Shown here: positions 56,001 through 62,994 of the stretch, in pieces | How positions within the stretch are numbered: the first letter of the stretch is position 1 | How the letters are laid out: the number at the start of each line of letters is the position of its first letter | Source: Blastocladiella emersonii ATCC 22665 | Taxonomy: Eukaryota; Blastocladiomycota; Blastocladiomycetes; Blastocladiales; Blastocladiaceae | Assembly (NCBI GenBank): GCA_025594325.1 | Contig: JANHCV010000003.1 | Coordinates: forward strand, 992,001-1,056,000 | Reading direction: 5' to 3' | Length of the DNA: 64,000 bases | The notes under the pieces: generated by a model | The model's input: the letters and a program-made list of their open reading frames with translations, nothing else | Databases searched by the model: none | What the model was told of the DNA's origin: nothing | Position numbers and translations under genes: made by a program

Positions 56001-57565
56001 TTGTCGCGTAAAAGCACCGTGAAGAAGAACACGAACCCGCCGTCCTCGACAGCCGCCACGAGCCGGTCGTCGTGCGACCGCGTCTGGATGACGCGCACGT
56101 TGAGGTCTTTGCGGTACACGGCGACGCCGCCGCGCGCCGACGCCGCGATGGGCACCGGCTCCTCGAGCGCCGTGACGAGCAGCCCATTCACGAAATGCGG
56201 CGCGCTGAGCATGGTGACGACTGGCCAGATGACGGCGGTGCACATGATCTCGACGAGGATCGAGTAGACGAGCGGGTTGCGCGCGTCCTGTGCGGGGAGG
56301 AACCCAGCGAGCAGGCGGCGCGCGACACGCCGGATCGCCGCCGCGTGGTGCCGCGGGTCAATGGCGCGCGCGAGGTCGCTGCGCGGCGACTGCGACACGT
56401 ACTTGGCGACGGCCGCAGCCGCGTCGTCTGGGTCGTCGATGGCCGCGTGGCCCATGCGCAGGTGCGCGACGATATCCGACGCGGCACGCGTCGCGCCGTC
56501 GACGAGCAGGTCGCTCGCACCGCGCGCGTGCAGGCGGAGCGCGGCCTTCATGATGACCGTGTCGAAGGCGGTCGCGACGGACCGCGGGAACACGTCGCGG
56601 CCGGGACCCGGTGCGGCGACCGAGGGCACGAACCACGAGCGGACAAAGTCGCGCAGCACGTAGTCGCGCAGCTTGGCGACGGCTGTGTCGAGGGCGCCGC
56701 CGTTGTCAATCGACAGCGCGAGCTGCTCGTAGGCGGGAGCGCTCGCGGTGGCGGCCGCGGCGGCGAGGTTGGGCGGGATCGGGAGGCCCTGCGACGCGGC
56801 GTAGGCGGCGGCCGCGGCAGCCATCTCGGCGGCGGCGTAGTCGGCCGACTTACGGCCCGCGTACGAGGGCACGGTCGGGGTGGGCGGGACCGACGACGCG
56901 GCCTGTGACTGCGACTGCAGCTGCTGCTGGTCGGAGACGAACGAGTGGCGGCGGACCAGCGACTTGCGGCGCGACGAGCTGCGCGAGAGCCGGCGCTTGG
57001 GCGCCGAGAGTTCGACGGGCGACAGCAGGTCGCCGTCGCGGGCGTCGGCGTGGTCAAAATAGAGGAAGATGAGGCCGGCCGAGAGGGCGGCGCCCGACGC
57101 GAACAGCGCCGTGGGCAGCAGCAGGCGCGGGAACGACAGCATGAACACGATGACCATGGCGACGCCGAGAATGCGGCCGCGTGTGCCCTTGGGCAGCGCC
57201 GGCATAAGCTGCGGCGCTGAAAGCGCGAGGTCGCGGTCCGTGCCGGTCGTTGCGGTGGCGGCGGTGCCATCGGCCGAGTCCCAGATCCCGGGAAAGTCGT
57301 GCAGGACGAGCAGCTCGCGCTCGGCCTCGTCGTTCGACGGCGGCGCGCTGACGACAATGTCGGGCGATGCCGTGCGCGAGACTGCGGCTTCATTGTCGAC
57401 GGCGGCCGTGGCGACGACAGGTTCGGGCTCGACTCGTGGCGGTAGCGGCGGCGGCGCCACCTCGACGGGCGTTGGCGCGAGGAGCACGTCGATGGCGGGT
57501 TCGCCGCCGACCTCCATATGGCCGGACGGCAGTGTAGGCGGTACGTCAACGGCAGCAGTCGCCAT
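53021..57565 (-). CDS. PXA-C2-RGS-nexin protein (Mdm1/SNX13-related)
   Basis: Single exon of 1,514 residues. N-terminal Pro-rich region, then a hydrophobic hairpin at about 130-170 (ILGVAMVIVFMLSFPRLLLP, FASGAALSAGLIFLYF). A PXA domain follows at about 260-440 (LRDYVLRDFVRSWFVP, ASDIVAHLRMG, VEIMCTAVIWPVV), and then a C2-like beta domain (about 470-620) ending WLELEV. An RGS-like helical domain is near 795-905 (FAEYLRSLPQQPQQRLDHLL, EAYDCFDLYFACPHPVLP), then a long Ser/Ala/Gln-rich linker, and a C-terminal nexin domain (FAVLKHVFALDGTIRARIFG). Mdm1/SNX13/14/25 proteins tether ER to endosome or vacuole. I cannot see a PX domain between RGS and nexin, where it is expected. That absence and the added C2 are notable. 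Confidence 0.8.
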   Translation of the reverse strand: MATAAVDVPPTLPSGHMEVGGEPAIDVLLAPTPVEVAPPPLPPRVEPEPVVATAAVDNEAAVSRTASPDIVVSAPPSNDEAERELLVLHDFPGIWDSADGTAATATTGTDRDLALSAPQLMPALPKGTRGRILGVAMVIVFMLSFPRLLLPTALFASGAALSAGLIFLYFDHADARDGDLLSPVELSAPKRRLSRSSSRRKSLVRRHSFVSDQQQLQSQSQAASSVPPTPTVPSYAGRKSADYAAAEMAAAAAAYAASQGLPIPPNLAAAAATASAPAYEQLALSIDNGGALDTAVAKLRDYVLRDFVRSWFVPSVAAPGPGRDVFPRSVATAFDTVIMKAALRLHARGASDLLVDGATRAASDIVAHLRMGHAAIDDPDDAAAAVAKYVSQSPRSDLARAIDPRHHAAAIRRVARRLLAGFLPAQDARNPLVYSILVEIMCTAVIWPVVTMLSAPHFVNGLLVTALEEPVPIAASARGGVAVYRKDLNVRVIQTRSHDDRLVAAVEDGGFVFFFTVLLRDKERRADAHAVGPEGSTPASLVFDHNCALYVFLGDRFVRTERQLTGLSLPCSPIKSPVVDTETVILQLCRSSASGNQFALVAEAIVPLAELPHVGWVPLYDLGHTDGDDLKPVTELWLELEVADPEPEPTVVAPETSAAPAPLAASHEMLGSEISLASIPETRELAPAAGEFSEPSTVMPAPASPTVTNQSALPSPPTTPEHPSPAASMEAMALAVEEAVVSRLATGSEEEEVLVDFIPRDVTLVERGAPVRGRAMDDYDVDDSGLDFDPSEPPYESWTLDTVRASDTRSRAFAEYLRSLPQQPQQRLDHLLAFLDAASNYRLLTTLLDPADPSSRAAVQQEAYDCFDLYFACPHPVLPHDICASLEERIVLDPTPALFDPAVKLVADRLAPHVAAFAARVAAAERARMSVPRLLHAMPRDPRVRGDRPRAASVSAYDRVRRGGPDADPVEALAAKHAMLVEGVCAMDLAFVASSMNTMQMQMVVLDRLLNDAMEENAAADRVPHLAALASQIQCKLMALEPLLSGEAVTATMNQNRSSSSSSSSSLAVPSTSATVTRSPSNGGNKRLGGIASSAQSLKANVGMGAAKSVQGVRNVFKGLTNKESRGGWTSGSKMVTSKFKKKVSSMNLSAAAAASGAGMGSGSGVAAITAAGEKGGLMSPTFQQQQLLSRKGSAETLSNVIPNTSKFLASSSTALTASSQQLFAKVQTAPAAIASGVGSLAHGSLAVAQSTIQHSVALTSSLASTASSSISASASSIQSSLGSSSQQQQPATLASTTAITVATPPASSASIASTTAAEPAAAALSSDNADALIEASFAVLKHVFALDGTIRARIFGVVTQVLRPTLATHIQTRFGALVDTVSDPAFFARALEHGVIDNVWPNGQLQHDGDKKNGNGNASAGSDEEEMAATAARARELLEAALPDVVARILGKSNAAAGLRATFAMLQVEALNRALVVDLLESVAEVLVPDDELVAAVGFVEGPDTDDEEDACS

Positions 57566-58199
57566 GACGAGTTCAGTCGAGGGCCAAGGCCAAAAATATG
57601 CGAGATGCGGGGGAGGAGGGGGAGAGGGGGCGTCGCCACTCTAACCTAGCGGCAGCTATCGGTGTGGGCCGGCCGCTCGCGTTGATGCAGCGGGTGTTGG
57701 CGAGGCGAGGCTGCAGGACGGCGACTTGCCAGGCAGGGTGCGATGGCGCAGCGAGGAGAGAACGGAACGGAGGCGTATGATGGCCTCGACGTTGCGCTCC
57801 TCGTCGATGCTTCTCGGCCGTCGTCGCGGTGGTTGATACGTGATACGTTGAGGTTCGCCAGTCCGTCACCAGGCGGAGAGAGAGCGAACGCCGCCCGCAG
57901 CGGGCCTGGCTGGCCTGGGCGAACGAGGAGGGCGAGCGAGAGAGGCGTTTGTGGCGCCGACGGCGGCGCGCTGTGTGGCGTCGGCGCGAGGCACCATCCA
58001 CGCACCATCCACGAACGCCTCGCCGCTCCACTCCTCTCCTCCCTGCCTGCTTCTTCCTCAATGAAATGGTCGATGCGACGATGTATACTCCATGCAAACG
58101 AGCGAACCTGATTACTTCATCGCGACTTCGACGATGTCGGTTTCTTTCTTGCTCTCTGTATCGTTCAGCGTCCGAACCCGAGCTGTTCCACGATGGCCG
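57566..58199. other. Upstream flank of the PXA gene, start of island 4
   Basis: No supported gene in about 630 bases. Probably the promoter of the minus-strand PXA gene. Long minus-strand frame here lacks protein character beyond its first 70 codons (see next entry). Confidence 0.35.
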
Positions 58200-58575
58200 A
58201 GACCGTGGCGCTGAAACTTGAGCTCGTATACACAGCAACGCTCGCAGTCTGATGATGATGTTGAGGAGGTAATCGCAGTTGGAAGCCGCAGCTACAGACC
58301 TTGCAAAGTGTGAGGTGAACGCGTCGACTGCCCTGAGGAGTTGACGTTGCACGGTGTAGTAATGGAACGCGTTCATTGGCGTAATCGAGCCGTTGGCTAT
58401 GATTGATGCAGCCCTGTTCAGAGCTGGTCTAGAGTGTCAAGGGGTACGCGGTCACGTTCGATAAGCGCGCCGCCGCTGAGGTCTACGGGGTGCAAGATAT
58501 GGTCATCAGCGACGTCTTTACGTATGTCTCCACGGCCGTGCACCTTGTCGATTGACACTCGCGGAGGAGCACTGC
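58200..58575 (-). pseudogene. Broken helical-protein fragment
   Basis: Reading leftward from about 58570 one frame gives SIDKVHGRGDIRKDVADDHI, then DLSGGALIERDRVPLDTLDQ and a stop. One base back, the next frame continues ALNRAASIIANGSITPMNAF, YYTVQRQLLRAVDAFTSHFA and DYLLNIIIRLRALL. The two halves read as one helical protein with a one-base break near 58430. It resembles the island family in style and location, but I cannot align it convincingly. Confidence 0.3.
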
Positions 58576-59315
58576 ATCGCGCCAAAGTGTGACAAGGGCT
58601 CGCCTAGCTGTTTCGCGTGAACGCCGTTTCGACTCATCGGTGAGCGCCGCTGCCAAACATGATGGCCGCAACCGTGAACCTAGCGAGCGGTCCGATGCGG
58701 GTGCGGCTTTCGCGGGGACGCGAACATCAGCAGGGGTGACATCAGACGCCGCGGGTCATGTGAGTGGCGCAACGCGTCCATTTGACTCTGACTCGACTAC
58801 CCGTCTCCCCTCGCTGGGTTTGTTTGACGAATACGGTATCTGAGAAAACGTATGGTCTCTTTGACACCTTGGCCATCGTCACGGCCGATGTCTCTCAAGG
58901 CCACGACGAGGTCGGCTCGCAATACCGCGCTGACTGTTGTGGTGAGCGCGACAAACTGCATCACACTCTTTGGTGCGCTTCGTGAGTGTTCATTGGGCGA
59001 TGGATCTGCGTGAGCCGGTTTAACCATGGTGCGATCACACCTCCCGCTCGTTAGACTTCGACTTGATGGCTTTGCCTGAATGCTCCATGAACGACCATGG
59101 ATGCATGCATGCGCCTGTACGCGAGGCTTGACGGTCAAAGCTGGGATCGTTTTGTGTTACATTGCCATGCCAATGATATGCTGGAGTAGCTCGCTCCACC
59201 CTTCGGAGACGTGGAACAGCGCGCGCCCTCGCCGATTGTGTATGGCTGAGGCTTGAACCATTTGCGATCCTTGGGTCGCAGCGCATTCACGCTCTCCCGA
59301 CTGCCGCACGTGTCC
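58576..59315. other. Island 4 non-coding sequence
   Basis: About 740 bases with no supported gene on either strand and relaxed GC content. Confidence 0.3.
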
Positions 59316-59797
59316 ATGTCAACACCGCAAACTACAGGTTCAAGGCGGTCTTCCAACACACCGCCGCGCCCGGTTGATGATGCATCAACTCGCGACCACG
59401 AGCGTGAGCGCAGTCTTTATCGGCGCCTTCGCCGCTAGGGGCTCCCTCATCAGCATCGCCGAATACAATGATCTGGTTGGCCGGCTCCTTTCGTGTTCTC
59501 AACCGTGACATTCGCCGCATGGCCACGTCCAATCTTTCTCGCGCGCATCTTTGCAGGCACGCCCTGGCAACTCCTGTTTTCTGCATGTGCGGCGAGCGGG
59601 TGAGGAGTTTGCAGGCTCAACTGGACGATGTATTTGACAGACTGAGCGTCATTCGCGATGATGGGGCGCTGGAGTCTCGGTCGGCTCGGCACCAGGTCCG
59701 CCAGGTGCGCCGTGAAGTCAAGGGGATCCAGGAAATGGCTCGGGGTCTGCAGTCGTCGATGCATGATAGGTTCTCCTTGTATTCGTTGTCAATTTGA
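59316..59797 (+). pseudogene. Small helical protein family, tandem copy A (split)
   Basis: The ATG at 59316 opens MSTPQTTGSRRSSNTPPRPV with a following STRDHERERSLY, then stops near 59438. Another frame from 59468 gives LAGSFRVLNRDIRRMATSNL, HALATPVFCM and LQAQLDDVFDRLSVIRDDGA, then SARHQVRQVRREVKGIQEMA and a final FSLYSLSI. It parallels copy B (60026) segment by segment: MSTP..., STRR...ERE..., LAGF..., HALATTIFRM, LLLDDVLERLDTIR, SARRQLRQLLHEVVGMHEM, and LYSLYS. Whether an intron or a frameshift separates the two parts is unclear. Confidence 0.5.
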
Positions 59798-60025
59798 TTG
59801 TGTGAGTCGGATGGCGGAACTTGTTCTCTCGCGGAGCTTGAAGGTTGATGGATGGTATGATGACTCGAGCTTTGATCCAGTGAACGTTGGCGTTTGCTGA
59901 GGAGTGAGCTCGCTGAAGGAAGTGGCACGCCCCCCGCCGTCGCGAGTGGCTGGGACCGGAGCGGGGGCCAGTCGCGACGAAGTGGAGACATGCACTCTCG
60001 CTCTCCCCGGCCGTCACACAAAAGC

Positions 60026-60494
60026 ATGTCAACACCGAACGCAGAGTGCCCAGAGCAGGCTCTCGGCGCGTCATCGCTCCCATCAGAGCGCGTCTCGACT
60101 CGCAGGCTCAAGCTCGAACGCGAGATCTTTGAGGGCGCCAGAAAAAATCACAGTCTGCCTTGAAAGGACGAACCTCCTCGCGGGATTTATCGGCCGCCAC
60201 TTCGTAAAGGGACTCAAGCCCTGGCTTTTCCGCAAGGACGAGCTCACCAAGCACGCCTTGGCCACTACGATCTTTCGCATGTCCAGCATCCGGGTCGAGC
60301 ATTTACACCTGCTTCTTGACGACGTCCTCGAAAGACTGGACACGATCCGCCCCAGCAAGGTACTAGACAACCATTCGGCTCGACGCCAGCTGCGCCAGCT
60401 GCTCCATGAAGTCGTGGGCATGCACGAGATGGTCGCGGACGCAGAGTTTCTATATTCGGCAGACGTATACGACCTCTACTCGTTGTATTCGTAG
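60026..60494 (+). pseudogene. Small helical protein family, tandem copy B (split at an A-run)
   Basis: ATG at 60026 reads MSTPNAECPEQALGASSLPS, then RVSTRRLKLEREIFEGARKN and a stop near 60163. One base over, EKITVCLERTNLLAGFIGRH continues through KHALATTIFRM, LLLDDVLERLDTIRPSKVLD, NHSARRQLRQLLHEVVGMHE and ends YDLYSLYS at 60494. The switch falls at a run of six A (about 60143-60148), a typical slippage or mutation site. Joined, the product would be about 155 residues, helical, without signal peptide. It is a clear paralogue of copy A 700 bases upstream. Confidence 0.5.
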
Positions 60495-60879
60495 TGGCTG
60501 CACAGAGACAAGATAGAATGATTCAGCAGCCTTCTTGCAAGCAGCTGAGGCGAGATCGGCAATACGCTCGTGATGGCGGAGCTGATGGGGCCCGCGATAC
60601 CCCGTGAGCGTACACACGTTTTTGCGGCACGTCCCGAACAGTTCAGCGCTCGTGCTAGCACTTTGGCGCGCATAAAAGCGAACAAAAGAAACGTGCGCGG
60701 TATGTGACCTGCTACAACTCATTTGCGGCGGTGAGGTGTCGGCAACGTTGTTCAGATCGCATGCATGGTACGTTGTGATGGACCAGTCCCGCATTGCAAC
60801 AAAGACTTTGCCAACGAGTGGGCTTGGCCGGTTGAATTGGTGACATGCGCTCTCGCTCTCCCCAGCTGTATTGACAATC

Positions 60880-61470
60880 ATGGAACGCCAGCCTGACGAC
60901 TGTTTCTCAGACATAGACATCAACGAGTTATTGTACCTGCTAGATGTCACAAACATGGCCAAGTTTGAGATGGATCTCTTGATTTCGTCCTGGACCCTTG
61001 ACGAGCTCGCAACTTCAGCCTGTCCTCGCGTTCCTCGTTGTTCGTCGCGTGTGCTGATTATGGCGTGCGCCGTCGCTACATTCATGAACTATAGCCTTGA
61101 CTCGCTTGCGAGAATCGAAGGGCATCTCGAACGTTACGACCATCGCCTCAACCCGGCTACGGCCCCTATCATGAACCCGACCACGGCCATTTGGTGGCGA
61201 CACCTCCCGGTCTTGAGCGATGTTGAAAAGGACACGTTCGCCGCCGAGGTTCAGCTCATGAAAGTCCGAGTCATGGACATTTACGCGCGAATCGACATCC
61301 TGTCCTTGGAGTTTGACGCTCTCTGCGCAGTCGAGGCGACCCTGGATCCAGCGGAGGCGGCATCGCGGATGCACGAGCTGGGCCTGAAATCGGCCAAGCT
61401 GTACGCGATGGCTGAGTTTATCCGTGGAGATGTGTCTGCGCTGAGAGCGCATATTTACAATTCTAATTGA
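60880..61470 (+). CDS. Small helical protein, unnamed family, intact member 2
   Basis: Single exon, 196 residues, ATG at 60880. Acidic N-terminus (ERQPDDCFSDIDINELLYLL), then helices (LIMACAVATFMNYSLDSLAR, IEGHLERYDHRLNP), a Trp pair (IWWRHLPVLSD) and a C-terminal helical pair (RVMDIYARIDILSLEFDALC, LYAMAEFIRGDVSALRAHIY). No signal peptide, membrane span or known domain. The middle and C-terminal blocks align with the second half of the copy at 51852 and with the protein at 18463. Function unknown; a coiled helical, protein-binding role is only a guess. Confidence 0.6.
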   Translation: MERQPDDCFSDIDINELLYLLDVTNMAKFEMDLLISSWTLDELATSACPRVPRCSSRVLIMACAVATFMNYSLDSLARIEGHLERYDHRLNPATAPIMNPTTAIWWRHLPVLSDVEKDTFAAEVQLMKVRVMDIYARIDILSLEFDALCAVEATLDPAEAASRMHELGLKSAKLYAMAEFIRGDVSALRAHIYNSN

Positions 61471-62149
61471 TCCATCACACTAAAATTTCAAGCTCGCCGT
61501 AGTGGACCACGCGTGCTGCAAGTAACAGCTCGCAATCGCCCAGTCATCGCGCGTCGCCGCCACGCGAGGCGGCCGCGCGTTAGAGCCACGACGGCTGCTT
61601 GAAAGCAAACGAACGCCAAGTCGATGAACTTCAGCACCGCTGTACCAGTTCACCGGCGGCTCGAGCGAAAGCAAGGGTGCTGGGAAAGGTGGCCTTGTCA
61701 CAGCTTCGTGATGGTGATCCTGATCGGGCGGCGGCGCCACACGCGTGACCCTCACCCCTCACTGCACCTCACACCACACCGCTCGCTATGATACACCTCT
61801 CGAGCTCACGCGATGTGGCCGGCACGGCAACCAAGCGCACCGTAGACAATGTGCAACCCGCCACACTCTGCTGAGGCAGCTTAACGCTGGGGCGCGCGAC
61901 GCCCTCGCTGTTGGGCACGATCCGGGCGTTGTCCAGATCTCACGCATGGGTGGCACTACGCGATGGAGCCGATGCGCCTTACCACAGTCTGGACCGAATT
62001 TGCGCTCGGCGCTGCCGACCTGCTTCAGATCAGGCGGGATCGCGAGGCCGGCGACGCGACGGTGGACGCGACGTGACGCGTGGCGGCGGTTTCGACTCAC
62101 AGCGCGTCAGCGGCCCACGCTCTCTCTCTCGCAGCGCAGCAAAGCCACC
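61471..62149. other. End of island 4 and Swi5-like promoter
   Basis: About 680 bases without a supported gene. GC content returns to the genome norm toward 62100; TCTCTCTCTC at 62121-62130 precedes the Swi5-like start. Confidence 0.35.
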
Positions 62150-62949
62150 ATGACCGTTGAATCAAATGTAACACCACCGCCGCCGCAGGATGCCGAGACC
62201 ACCATGACGATACCTGCGCTCCCGTTCCCCGTCGCCATGTCGCTCGCCGTCCTGGAACACGCCGGAACCGCGCCAGGAACCGACGCCGTCCGCGCGGCCG
62301 TTCGCGAGCGCACGGCGCCCATGAGCGATGCGGATAGGGAGCCGGTCGCCGTGGACGTGTTGTTCGACGATCCGCGCGTCGGTTTCGCGCAGACGCTCGC
62401 CGACTTTGCCGCTGACGGGCTCGTGCGTGTCTCGGACGGCAACGAGGGCAAGTCGTGGGAGCTGACCGACGCAGGGACGGAGTACCTGACGTACGCCACG
62501 GTAGTGCTCCTCCATCGACTGCGACAGCGGCTAACGGTTTGCCGTGTAGCGAGCTGCGGCGCAACGCGGCCGACGCGGCGTGGCTCGACCTCGTGGTACG
62601 TCTCAGCCGCGACTTTCTCGCGAAGCTGCTGGACTCACCCTGCCTGTTCGATTAGACGGCCGAATTTGGCCAGTTCCTCGCGGCGCTGTCTCACCGGCAC
62701 CGTGCGCAGGCCGGGCTCGACACCGCGGTTGCCGCGCTCGGCGAGCGTGGGACGAGCGAGGCGGACGCGATCGCGGCGCTGGAGGCGCACGTCAGCAACC
62801 TGCACAAGTACAACGAGTACCAGGACCTGGCGCAGACGGCCATGGGCCAGATCGCGGTCCTCGACGGCGTGACGGTCAAGCGCGTGTACCAGGACCTGGG
62901 CATCGAGCTGCCCGCGGAAGCGCCGGCGCGGGCGCGGAGGAGCGTGTGA
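62150..62949 (+). CDS. SWI5: Swi5/Sae3-like recombination mediator with N-terminal extension
   Basis: Exons 62150-62490, 62550-62595 and 62656-62949 give 226 residues. The C-terminal region has the Swi5 signature LHKYNEYQDLAQTAMGQIAV, then LDGVTVKRVYQDLGIEL. Swi5 works with Sfr1/Mei5 to stabilise Rad51 and Dmc1 filaments. Swi5 proteins are usually 85-120 residues, so the first 120 residues are extra. They include a stretch like a winged helix (FAADGLVRVSDGNEGKSWEL, TDAGTEYLTY). The first splice uses GTACGC at 62491 so that the join reads EYLTELRRN. Convergent with EAF3, 45 bases between stops. The assignment rests on a short motif. Confidence 0.65.
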
Positions 62950-62994
62950 AGCGAGCTGTGCGGGTGATGCGATGTGGAGTATGTATAAAAGATG

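Noticed and set aside
57573-58376. Full 267-codon minus-strand frame
   Set aside because: Only the first 70 or so codons look like protein; the rest is Arg-rich antisense of promoter DNA, so only the fragment is reported.
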